DNA of 57,654 bases. Origin: an uncultured Verrucomicrobiales bacterium. Lineage in GTDB: Bacteria; Verrucomicrobiota; Verrucomicrobiia; Verrucomicrobiales; Akkermansiaceae. Positions 7,442 through 14,828 of the stretch are shown here, one piece after another; the stretch's first letter is position 1; each line of letters opens with the position of its first letter. The notes below the pieces were generated by a model. That model did no database searches. It was not told the origin of the DNA and was given only the letters and a program-made list of their open reading frames with translations. Where the stretch lies: NCBI GenBank assembly GCA_937893015.1, contig CALBJX010000115.1:1-57654 (forward strand), in the 5' to 3' direction. The translations under genes and the position numbers were made by a program.

Positions 7442-8494
7442 TTACGCAGACGGCGCGATAATGCCGCGCAGAAGCACATGCCCTTGCTGAGTCGACTGCC
7501 ATTCAACCTGCAAGCTGCGCTCAACAGGCAGAAAATCGCCCGGTACAAGAGCGGCATCGCCACCCGCCAGCACAGGTACGATTTCCTGCGCCCACTCATT
7601 GACAAGCCCTTCCTCCAAGAAACGACGCAGAAGGGTGCCGCCGCATTCGAGCATGAGCTGCACGATGCCGTAGTCGCGATACAACATTTCTAAATAGGCA
7701 GGCAAATCCGAAACATTTTCGGCCACCAACGTGCGGGCAGCGTGTTCATCCGTGAACAGGTGGGCATCTGCCGGCAGCGTGCTTTTATCACGCGTCATGA
7801 CGATGCGCCAAGGTTGTTTCTTACAGGCCGGCACCTCCGAAAGCGGGGTGCGGATGGTCAGCGAGGGGTCATCCGTGCGCAGGGTGTTGCCGCCGACAAG
7901 AATCGCGTCCGAACGCAGGCGGTACTCATGGGCATAGCGCAAGGTCTCGGGCGTGCTGAGCCAACGCGTATTGCGGCGCGTCAGGCGGCCGTCCAAGGTC
8001 GTGGCCACCTTCGCCAGCACCCAGGGCCTCTTGTGGGTCACGGCATAAGCCCAGGGACGCAGCAGACGCTCGCAGGCGGCCCTTTCCACGCCGGCAAGGA
8101 CATCGACGCCCGCCGCCCGCAAAAGGGCGTCTGCGCGGCCTCTGTGGCGTTCATCGGGGTCCACGGCACCATAGACGACCCGCGCGATTCCCGCCTCCAG
8201 AATTCCTTCCGTGCAGGGCGGGGTTTTGCCGTAGGTGGAACAGGGTTCGAGGGTCACGTAAATCGTGGCTCCTTTCAGCTCTCCTTCATTCCCGCGTGCG
8301 CACGCATCCGCGAGGGCACGACGCTCCGCATGCAACTCCCCTGCCCTTTCATGATACCCCTGCCCCAAAATGACGCCGTTCTTCACGATGACGGCACCGA
8401 CAGGCGGATTCGGAGACGTTGTCCCGACACCGAGCTGAGCCTGCTCTAAAGCAAGCTGCATGTAATGAGCATCCGTGGCATCGGTTCGGTTCAT
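7442..8494 (-). CDS. ribD: Bifunctional riboflavin deaminase/reductase RibD
   Basis: The 350-residue protein has the N-terminal zinc deaminase domain (ELHAERRAL for H-A-E, and PCSTYGKTPPC for P-C-x(n)-C) and a C-terminal reductase domain (VLAKVATTLDGR, ILVGGNTLRTDDPSLTIR, ECGGTLL). It catalyses the second and third steps of riboflavin synthesis in the cytoplasm. I chose the ATG at 8494 because a promoter with TACAAT ends 6 nt upstream; the ATG at 8518 lies upstream of this -10 box. I saw no FMN riboswitch upstream. ribE is 16 kb away at 24612-25202, so the rib genes are dispersed. The gene is divergent from nothing: the AT-rich candidate origin lies directly behind its promoter. Confidence 0.93.
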   Translation of the reverse strand: MNRTDATDAHYMQLALEQAQLGVGTTSPNPPVGAVIVKNGVILGQGYHERAGELHAERRALADACARGNEGELKGATIYVTLEPCSTYGKTPPCTEGILEAGIARVVYGAVDPDERHRGRADALLRAAGVDVLAGVERAACERLLRPWAYAVTHKRPWVLAKVATTLDGRLTRRNTRWLSTPETLRYAHEYRLRSDAILVGGNTLRTDDPSLTIRTPLSEVPACKKQPWRIVMTRDKSTLPADAHLFTDEHAARTLVAENVSDLPAYLEMLYRDYGIVQLMLECGGTLLRRFLEEGLVNEWAQEIVPVLAGGDAALVPGDFLPVERSLQVEWQSTQQGHVLLRGIIAPSA

Positions 8495-8500
8495 GCCCTG

Positions 8501-8529
8501 ATTGTAGCAAAGACCCATGCAGGAGACAA
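8501..8529 (-). promoter_or_regulatory. Leaderless-type promoter of ribD
   Basis: Minus strand: TTGTCT (8529-8524), 17-nt spacer, TACAAT (8506-8501), then 6 nt to the ATG at 8494. Confidence 0.65.
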
Positions 8530-8559
8530 AGCAAATTCGGACTTGTCTATGATGGTAGA

Positions 8560-8791
8560 TGAATTTTATACTAATAAATTCATCATCATCACTCCTGTGA
8601 ATAAAGTGAATATCTATCCTAAGCGTTTGGAAACAGGTATCTTCTACCTGTTCCTATCTGTTCATAAGCTCTCGAATAACTCCTCTTCTCTCCGTGAATA
8701 AACTTATTCACCCCCTTATCGACAGCTTATTCACCGGTTTATTCACCACTTTTTGTGAATAAATATAATAACGCGTTGATTATAAATGATT
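8560..8791. other. Candidate chromosomal replication origin (oriC)
   Basis: This AT-rich stretch without a gene contains seven 9-mers close to the DnaA box TTATNCACA. Minus-strand copies are at 8596-8604 (TTATTCACA), 8693-8701 (TTATTCACG) and 8754-8762 (TTATTCACA). Plus-strand copies are at 8704-8712, 8727-8735 and 8739-8747 (all TTATTCACC) and 8716-8724 (TTATCGACA, one change from the TTATCCACA consensus). The four plus-strand copies start 12, 11 and 12 bp apart, close to helical phase. Very AT-rich blocks flank the cluster (8560-8583 and 8761-8791) and could unwind. dnaA is not in the window, and the genes on both sides are on the same strand. Confidence 0.6.
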
Positions 8792-9424
8792 TTATTCTTC
8801 TGTCAGGAACTGATAAAAGAAGGTAACGGGCGCCATAAAGGGAATCGCGCAATTGTAGGCAATCGTCAGCGGCCAGTCCACCAGCACTCGGTCCGTCTGC
8901 ACCACGGCCTTTTGGGCAAGGCTCAGCTCCGGCGCTGCATCCCCATTCCGCAGGAGATAGGCGGGTTTTTCCGCCCCGACAATCTGTGCCTTCACGGGAT
9001 AAAATTGCATGCCGCGCGGCAGGATATCAAGCCGCCTCGCCCTGTTGCTTTTCATCTCATCTGCCAAGGTCTCCAGTGCGGCATACCCATCCTCGCGCAG
9101 GAGCACCATGGCCGTCCCGGCAGAGATGGGCCACGCCGTTCGCGCATTCTTATCGACGACCCCCTCCCCTTCCTGAAGCCGCGGCTCATTGTGGCCATCG
9201 AGCAGAATCTCATCATGTACGACAGGGTAGTGCTTCCTCACCCCCCCGGCACAGGACCTTGTGCAAAGATACCAGTTGTCGCGGACCTTGCCGAGCTGCA
9301 GAGGCGCGGCCAGCTCATCACCCGTTCGCTGCGTAAAGAACTCCTGCACGTTCTTATGCGTCTGCACGTACGCGCAGGACGACAACCCCACCCACAGCGG
9401 CAACAGGAACATGAGCTTTTTCAT
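8792..9424 (-). CDS. Lipoprotein, C-A-x-V-Q-T-H family, second copy
   Basis: This 210-residue protein starts MKKLMFLLPLWVGLSSCAYV, a signal peptide with the lipobox LSSC, followed directly by VQTHKNVQEF. The tail holds VDWPLTIAYNCAIPF and further hydrophobic residues. The lipobox context, the VQTH motif and the D-W/F-P-L hydrophobic end are shared with the protein at 3122-3799. Function unknown; an envelope location is expected. Its stop codon lies at the edge of the AT-rich candidate origin. Confidence 0.75.
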   Translation of the reverse strand: MKKLMFLLPLWVGLSSCAYVQTHKNVQEFFTQRTGDELAAPLQLGKVRDNWYLCTRSCAGGVRKHYPVVHDEILLDGHNEPRLQEGEGVVDKNARTAWPISAGTAMVLLREDGYAALETLADEMKSNRARRLDILPRGMQFYPVKAQIVGAEKPAYLLRNGDAAPELSLAQKAVVQTDRVLVDWPLTIAYNCAIPFMAPVTFFYQFLTEE

Positions 9425-9433
9425 ACCGCCCGC

Positions 9434-9462
9434 ATTGTAGCATGAGTTGCGTTGGGAATCAA
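9434..9462 (-). promoter_or_regulatory. Near-leaderless promoter of the second VQTH lipoprotein
   Basis: Minus strand: TTGATT (9462-9457), 17-nt spacer, TACAAT (9439-9434), 9 nt to the ATG at 9424. Confidence 0.6.
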
Positions 9463-9591
9463 ACCTTTTCCTCGATACGGCTCCCCTGCCCTGCTTCCCG
9501 ATGTTCCCGGCGGTATCTTTTTATAATAATTCTAATATACTGATAATAAATGAATTATAAAATATCATCAAAGCCCGCAGACTCCCCTGAT

Positions 9592-9607
9592 TGTTCCATG
9601 TGGAACA
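9592..9607. other. parS-like centromere site 1
   Basis: TGTTCCATGTGGAACA: two 7-bp inverted arms around a 2-bp centre. It differs at one base from the ParB site reported for Pseudomonas (core TGTTCCACGTGGAAC). It is intergenic, next to an AT-rich block at 9519-9575, and about 0.8 kb from the candidate oriC. Confidence 0.7.
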
Positions 9608-9622
9608 ATTAGCGATACCTGA

Positions 9623-10990
9623 TTACTGTTGAGCACGTGTCTCAAACCTCTCGGGTAAGACCGGCGGAAGGAGCATCGAGGAAGGTTTTTCCAGCTCCGC
9701 TTTGCGCTGTTTCCATGTCTCAGATGTGGACTTAAACAACTCGGCACGGACTGTTAAAATGCCCAATTCACATGCTTGACATGCCCGCAAGTAGAGCGTC
9801 TGATCGAGGGGGATTTCAGCAACAATTTTCTTCTCTTGTAAATGCTGATAATGTCCCTCTGCATCGTTAAGGAACTTCGATGCAAGACCCTTTTTACCCT
9901 TTTGGGCATGGTAGCGGGCGAGAATAAGATTTACCAAACAATCGCGATAAGACAGGTGCTCATCACCCCCCTGCCCTGTGGCTGCTTTCTTGGCTGCACG
10001 AATTTCTGTGTAGGTGATTTTCTCCGGGCGCGTGACCATCACGCGTAGCGGAAGAGAATTGATTTCCCATCGCCACAGGAGCTCAGCATCCGTGGCGGGC
10101 GCAGCTTTCAATGTGATAGCCGCATTCAGTTCGCGTCGGAGCTGTAGCGATGCATCGGCTTTACCGAGGCACCACAGCGCCGTGGCCTCATAGAGGCCTG
10201 CCGAAAAATAGGCATAGGAATTTTTTTCTGCGCGTTCGCGTATCACATGGAACACATCGGCTGCTTCCTGTGCGCGACCCGCGCGGAAAAGCATATGCCC
10301 GTGGAGCATGTGCGCAGACGGAAGGATCTGTGCAGCTGTCTGTGCAGCGCTTAGTGCGTCATCTGAAATTTGCTCCTTAGGGAAAAACTCTTCGCTGAGT
10401 GCGCGTACGTAAGCCGAGGTGGCGCTCTTCGGGAAACGAGTATAAAAATCCGAGGCGAGATTCAGCACCCTCTGCTGTGTTGCATCGTCATTCGAGGCGT
10501 AGTGCAGCAAGAGGATGCCCCAGGCGCGAGACAATCTGTCGTTGCGGTAATGTTCCGCGTGAGATAAAAATTCTTCTGCTGACCCGCGCATGTCTCCGTT
10601 GATGAAAAGCAGAAGTGCCTTCAGAAAGAATTCTTCTTGCGGTGTCATGGAGAGATGTTCATCCTCCATCTTTTCATTCAGCAAGGTCAAGGCAGCAGTA
10701 CGCGCTTCTTTTGATGCAGCGCAGAGAATGTGGCCGATGTCGTTTAATGGAGATGTGTTCCCCGCGGCGTCCGCCTGTGCAAACGCTTTGCTTGCTGAGG
10801 TCGTGTCCCCGCAGAGAAAAAACTCCAGACCGAGATTAGTCAGGCGTTGTGCTTCCGGAGTGACCTCACCACCGCAGACAATGATTTCCTGCGGTTGCAT
10901 TTCAGCAGAAAAAAACTCGGCGGAGCAGGGCAGGGGAGCCACTGCAACGCCGAGAAGAAAAAGAACAAGAAATTGTTCCATGTGGAACAT
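9623..10990 (-). CDS. Exported TPR-like helical repeat protein
   Basis: The product is 455 residues (452 from the second ATG at 10981). MEQFLVLFLLGVAVAPLPCS is a signal peptide. The rest is predicted helical with tetratricopeptide-like spacing: LTNLGLEFFLCGDTTSASKA, LHGHMLFRAGRAQEAADVFH and YFSAGLYEATALWCLGKADA. A scaffold role in the envelope is possible but the function is unknown. The first ATG lies 2 nt after the argS stop, so it is likely co-transcribed with argS. Its first codons are formed by a parS-like palindrome, which encodes FHMEQ. Confidence 0.7.
   Translation of the reverse strand: MFHMEQFLVLFLLGVAVAPLPCSAEFFSAEMQPQEIIVCGGEVTPEAQRLTNLGLEFFLCGDTTSASKAFAQADAAGNTSPLNDIGHILCAASKEARTAALTLLNEKMEDEHLSMTPQEEFFLKALLLFINGDMRGSAEEFLSHAEHYRNDRLSRAWGILLLHYASNDDATQQRVLNLASDFYTRFPKSATSAYVRALSEEFFPKEQISDDALSAAQTAAQILPSAHMLHGHMLFRAGRAQEAADVFHVIRERAEKNSYAYFSAGLYEATALWCLGKADASLQLRRELNAAITLKAAPATDAELLWRWEINSLPLRVMVTRPEKITYTEIRAAKKAATGQGGDEHLSYRDCLVNLILARYHAQKGKKGLASKFLNDAEGHYQHLQEKKIVAEIPLDQTLYLRACQACELGILTVRAELFKSTSETWKQRKAELEKPSSMLLPPVLPERFETRAQQ
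10974..10989. other. parS-like centromere site 2
   Basis: A second perfect copy of TGTTCCATGTGGAACA. It spans the first codons of the TPR-like gene and lies 4 bp from the argS stop codon. Confidence 0.7.
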
Positions 10991-10992
10991 AT

Positions 10993-12747
10993 TTACATAC
11001 GTTCAGGCATTTCGATACCGAAGAGACCCATGCCTTGTTTCAACACGCGGGCGGTCAGCTCGCAGAGGGCAAGGCGGGTTTCACGTGTTGCACCTTCGCT
11101 CTTGAGAACGGGGCAGGCCTCATAGAAACTATGGAAGGCCTTGGCCAGTTCGTAGAGGTAGGCGGCCAGCAGGTTGGGGCGGCAGTCATCCAGGGTAGAG
11201 GGGACCACCTCGCCGTAGCGGTTGATGAGGCGTGCAAGGCTAACTTCTGCATTATCAACGAGTTGCAGCGATTCAGGAGCGGTGAATTCGCCCTCAATCT
11301 TGCGGAAGATGGAGCGCACGCGTACGTAGGAGTTCTGGAGGTAGGGAGCCGTGTCGCCCGTGAGCGCGAGCATCTTGTCCCAGTCAAAGATGTAGTCGCT
11401 CATGCGGTTCTGGGAGAGCTCCGCAAACTTGATGGCACCGATACCGACCTGCTGCGCGACGCGCGCCTTGTCCTCGGCGGGCATGTCCGGGCTCTTCTCC
11501 TCAATCACCTTGGCGGCGCGGGAGACAGCCTCGTCCATCACGTCTTGCAGGCTCACGGTGTCGCCGCTGCGCGTCTTGAAGGGGCGGCGATCTTTGCCGA
11601 GAATCGAACCGAAGGCAACGTGGCGGAAGTCGCCCGTCACGCCGCGCATGCGCTCAATATCAAAGATCTGCTTGAAATGCTTCTCCTGCGGGGCACCGAC
11701 CACATACCAGATGGCATCGGCATTGAAATTCTGCGTGCGGTAATCCAGCGTGGCGAGGTCTGTCGTGGCATACAGGAAGCCGCCGTCTGCCTTGCGGATG
11801 ATGGCGGGAACAGGTGTCCACTCGCCGTCTTTCTGCACGAGGAAGGGGTCGTTTTGCGGTTTGTGGAAGCCGTCGGAGAAGACGCACACAGCACCCTCGC
11901 TTTCGCGGGCAATGCCCTTCGATAAGAGGTCCTCCACCAGCGGAGCCAGCGCATCGTTGTAGGCGCTTTCACCCAGCCAGTAATCGAAGGTAATCCCGAG
12001 CTGTCCGTAAATTTTCTCTAAGCCGGTCTTCGTGACGGCGATGCACTGCTTCCAGATGGCCAGATTCTCTTCGTCGCCGCTTTGGAGTTTCACGAGCTCT
12101 GCCTTGCAGACGGGAAGAAGAGATTCATCCTCCTTGCACTTGGCATTGACGGTCTTGTAGACGGCCAGCAGAGCCTCGATGGGGTCTTTCTCCAGCTCGG
12201 CTTGGTCGAGAAGATTCTTCCAGCCCCAGAGAATCATGCCGAACTGCGTGCCCCAGTCGCCGATGTGGTTGTCGGTAATCACCTTGTGGCCGAGGAAACG
12301 GGCCAGGCGGCCGAGCACATCGCCGATGATGGTGGAGCGGATGTGCCCCACGTGCATGGGCTTGGCCACATTGGGCGCGGAGAAGTCGATGACGAGGGTT
12401 TTGGGCTTGTCTGTCACGGCGACACCCAGGCGCTCATCGGAGAGCAGGGCGGCCATGCGCTGCGCATAGTAGGCGGGCTTGATGCGGAAGTTGATGAAGC
12501 CCGGACCCGCAATTTCCGCGGTCGCCATCTCCGTCTCACCGAGAATCTCCACCACCTGCGTGGCCAAGGCACGAGGATTGCAGTGCGCCTGCTTCGCCAG
12601 CATCATGGCGGCGTTGCTCTGGTAGTCGCCGAAGCGCAAATCCTGAGAGGGCGTGACCGCCGGCACAAAGTCCGCGGGCAGGGCATCGCCCAGAGCCTGC
12701 TTCAAAGCCCCGGCAAGCTGTTGCGTGAGGAGAGTCGGTATTGTCAT
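10993..12747 (-). CDS. argS: Arginyl-tRNA synthetase
   Basis: The 584-residue class I synthetase shows the HIGH-type motif in KPMHVGHIRSTIIGDVLGR, the ArgRS segment HIGDWGTQFGM and a C-terminal anticodon-binding domain ending GLFGIEMPERM. It charges tRNA-Arg in the cytoplasm. I start at the ATG at 12747 (MTIPTLLTQQLAGAL) because the -10 box TATAAT lies just 9 nt upstream; the in-frame codon at 12768 would be upstream of the likely transcription start. The TPR-like gene follows after 2 nt and forms an operon with it. Confidence 0.95.
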   Translation of the reverse strand: MTIPTLLTQQLAGALKQALGDALPADFVPAVTPSQDLRFGDYQSNAAMMLAKQAHCNPRALATQVVEILGETEMATAEIAGPGFINFRIKPAYYAQRMAALLSDERLGVAVTDKPKTLVIDFSAPNVAKPMHVGHIRSTIIGDVLGRLARFLGHKVITDNHIGDWGTQFGMILWGWKNLLDQAELEKDPIEALLAVYKTVNAKCKEDESLLPVCKAELVKLQSGDEENLAIWKQCIAVTKTGLEKIYGQLGITFDYWLGESAYNDALAPLVEDLLSKGIARESEGAVCVFSDGFHKPQNDPFLVQKDGEWTPVPAIIRKADGGFLYATTDLATLDYRTQNFNADAIWYVVGAPQEKHFKQIFDIERMRGVTGDFRHVAFGSILGKDRRPFKTRSGDTVSLQDVMDEAVSRAAKVIEEKSPDMPAEDKARVAQQVGIGAIKFAELSQNRMSDYIFDWDKMLALTGDTAPYLQNSYVRVRSIFRKIEGEFTAPESLQLVDNAEVSLARLINRYGEVVPSTLDDCRPNLLAAYLYELAKAFHSFYEACPVLKSEGATRETRLALCELTARVLKQGMGLFGIEMPERM

Positions 12748-12756
12748 GACGCGCGT

Positions 12757-12784
12757 ATTATAGGCCAAAAACCTCTTTTGTCAA
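12757..12784 (-). promoter_or_regulatory. argS: Consensus promoter of argS, near-leaderless
   Basis: Minus strand: TTGACA (12784-12779), 16-nt spacer, TATAAT (12762-12757), both perfect consensus hexamers. Only 9 nt separate the -10 box from the ATG at 12747, so the expected leader is 0-3 nt. Confidence 0.8.
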
Positions 12785-12813
12785 TCAAATAGGGCAGGGG
12801 AGGGAGGGGCAGA

Positions 12814-12990
12814 GGAAGTACAAATTACAATTTACAAATTAAAAATTAAAAAAATCGTGCGCCTGAAGGCGCCATATACGGAAACCTGCCTGACGCAAGC
12901 GTCAGACAGGTTTTTCTATCCTCGCGGCGTTCAGCCGCACTCAATTTCCCAATCAAAAATTTCAAATCACATCTTTCTTATCCCAAATCA
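12814..12990. repeat. Intergenic arm-and-hairpin element, copy 1
   Basis: From left to right: AT-rich tandem-like units (AATTACA/AATTTACA type, 12814-12856), a GC hairpin (GCGCC TGAA GGCGC, about 12859-12872), a long terminator-like palindrome (12882-12915, core CCTGACG/CGTCAGACAGG plus T-run), a second GC hairpin (GCGGC/GCCGC, 12924-12938) and a right AT-rich arm (12940-12990). The right arm runs into the stop codon of the next gene. Here the two arms are not clearly complementary; the right arm instead resembles that of copy 8 (53965-54180). Confidence 0.65.
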
Positions 12991-14460
12991 CCCCTCTCTT
13001 TCTGCCGTGACATACTTCTGGCTTCGGCTGCGGGGGGATTTCGGAAGGGTCATGCGCAGTGTTGCATTTCTCAGCAAGGGCCCCACGTATCGTTGCAGCG
13101 CGTACTGCCAGGAATGAATGCCGAGGTGTGTGAGAATCTCGGCGCGAGTGCGCGGCGTGCGGCAGAACAGCAAGAGCTGCTTTTCGTCATCAGTCGGAAG
13201 CTTTGCGTTGGTGTCCTTCGGCGTGTTTGCCGTTTCTTTCGGCTCGTGGTAGAGGATAACCTTGAATTCAGACCCTGTGCTGATAAAGACAGGTTCCGGC
13301 AGCCCTCGTTGATGCATGGCGTGCCTGATGGTCGGAATGCCGGTGTAGCGGTTTTCAGTTTCATTCAGGACTTCCATGGCTGTTGCCAGCACAGGGTTGC
13401 GCGTGTCGGGTTGCACTTTCCCCAGCTGGTCAACTGTGAGCCGCCCGTACAAACCGCCGGGATTGATGATTTCCATGCGGTCTGTGTACAGATTCAGCTG
13501 AATGGCCTTTCCCTCTGTGTAGATGCTGTAGTCACGATGCACCAGTGCGTTTAAAAGTGCTTCGCGAACGGCAGCCATCGGATATTCGGGAATATCGATG
13601 CGCTGCCCCGTTGTGGGGTTAATGGCGATGGCCGTGCGCATATTTCTGCGCACGAAGTCAAGAGCAGAATGCAGCATCTCGCAGATGGTGCCTTCGATTC
13701 GCTTGGTGTTGGTGAAACGATTGCCTTCCTCATCGAGCTCGCCTATGCTGCGTCCGGGAATAACCGTTGCGGAAATGCACAGACGGGGAAAACGAGCCTG
13801 CGGAAACAACCCGAAGAGGAGGAGCCCGGTCATGGTGACGCAGCCATTGTGGATAATGCCGTTCAATTCGTCCTGCTGCGCCTCCGTTAAGCGCGCCAGA
13901 TTCGGTCGTTCCTCGCGCTTCTTGCTGCGGTAATCCTCCAGCTGCTCCTTGTTCAGCAACTGCAGGGAAACCTCGTCAACGGGGCGAACATCATCACGAT
14001 AGCGTTTCCGGAAGGCTTCATAACTGTACACTTCGTATTCCGTCATGGGCTTATCGGCATCCCCAACGCGTTTATATGCGCCCTTCATACGCCCGCGTGC
14101 CGTGTTGAAGCAGGGGCGTTCCGTGATATCACAAGGGGGAATTTCGGCGGCAACAAAGACCTTGCCGTTCTCATCATATACCGTGAACACGGGACGCACC
14201 ACCGGGGTCATCTGCTCGCCGTACTCCATCACTTTCTTTTGAAGTTCCTGTGCATCATAGACGCCGACCTTTTCAAAGTTCTTGGTTTCATCCAGCCCGA
14301 ATACCAAGATACCTCCGTCATCCTGATTGGCAAAGGCGGAAAGCGTATCGTACAATTTTTCGGGGCAGCCATGGTGGGCAGCCTTCACTTCCATTGTCTG
14401 CTCCTCGCAGCCGCGGCGTTGAATCTTTTCAATCAGTTGGTGTAACGCTTCCTCAAGCAT
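12988..14460 (-). CDS. AlbA_2/Schlafen-type DNA-binding regulator with GHKL-like domain
   Basis: The 490-residue protein has an N-terminal AlbA_2 (divergent AAA_4/Schlafen) domain: EVKAAHHGCPEKLYDTLSAF near residues 24-43 and GGILVFGLDE near 49-58. A GHKL/HATPase_c_4-like helix REALLNALVHRDYS lies near residues 299-312, and a winged-helix-like C-terminus follows. This is the common 'putative DNA binding domain / ATP-binding protein' family, of unknown role, often near restriction or phage-defence genes. The upstream 276 bp is extremely AT-rich with repeats and could hold its operators. A TACAAT at 14483-14488 lies 22 nt before the ATG. The paralogue-type gene at 19220-21010 has the same domain order. 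Confidence 0.8.
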   Translation of the reverse strand: MLEEALHQLIEKIQRRGCEEQTMEVKAAHHGCPEKLYDTLSAFANQDDGGILVFGLDETKNFEKVGVYDAQELQKKVMEYGEQMTPVVRPVFTVYDENGKVFVAAEIPPCDITERPCFNTARGRMKGAYKRVGDADKPMTEYEVYSYEAFRKRYRDDVRPVDEVSLQLLNKEQLEDYRSKKREERPNLARLTEAQQDELNGIIHNGCVTMTGLLLFGLFPQARFPRLCISATVIPGRSIGELDEEGNRFTNTKRIEGTICEMLHSALDFVRRNMRTAIAINPTTGQRIDIPEYPMAAVREALLNALVHRDYSIYTEGKAIQLNLYTDRMEIINPGGLYGRLTVDQLGKVQPDTRNPVLATAMEVLNETENRYTGIPTIRHAMHQRGLPEPVFISTGSEFKVILYHEPKETANTPKDTNAKLPTDDEKQLLLFCRTPRTRAEILTHLGIHSWQYALQRYVGPLLRNATLRMTLPKSPRSRSQKYVTAEREG

Positions 14461-14736
14461 AGTGGAATGTGCTTATGTCGTTATTGTACAAAAACGATAC
14501 AATAAGTAAAGAAAAAAGGTAAATTTAACGCAATAATGTAAGAAATAAGTGAAATTTATTCTTACGTTTTTGCTAATAACGTAAGAAAAACGCAAATTCA
14601 AGGGGCAAAAGTAAAGTGTAAAGTTAAATTCTTGATGAAAATTTTTAAAATGCCCTCATAAAGTGAAATTGAATTTAACTTTTCTGCCGCTAAAGTTAAA
14701 TTTTGCACCCATTAAGTGAAATTGAATTTAAAAAGC
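14461..14736. other. AT-rich repeat-bearing regulatory region
   Basis: A stretch of 276 bp without a gene. It holds a perfect inverted repeat TTCTTACGTT (14559-14568) and AACGTAAGAA (14578-14587). It also holds two copies of AGTGAAATTGAATTTAA (14662-14678 and 14715-14731) and two of TAAAGTTAAATT (14619-14630 and 14691-14702). A TACAAT -10 candidate for the AlbA_2 gene is at 14488-14483 on the minus strand. The base composition is far more AT-rich than the neighbouring genes, suggesting a regulatory or acquired segment. Confidence 0.5.
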
Positions 14737-14822
14737 GCCCTGTCTGATGGTACGTCAGACAGGGCTTGAAATGACGCGCGGCAAGGCTGCGCCGAATTTT
14801 TCAATTTGTCATTTGTCAATGC
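14737..14822. repeat. Intergenic element, copy 2 (half), with terminator
   Basis: The palindrome GCCCTGTCTGA/TCAGACAGGGC (14737-14765) is followed in the minus-strand sense by GC then five T, so it can terminate the PEP-CTERM gene at 14829. To its right is a GC hairpin (GCGCGGC/GCTGCGCC, about 14776-14793) and an AT-rich arm (14794-14822) containing two TTTGTCA units. The left arm is replaced by the AT-rich region. Confidence 0.6.
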
Positions 14823-14828
14823 TCATTC

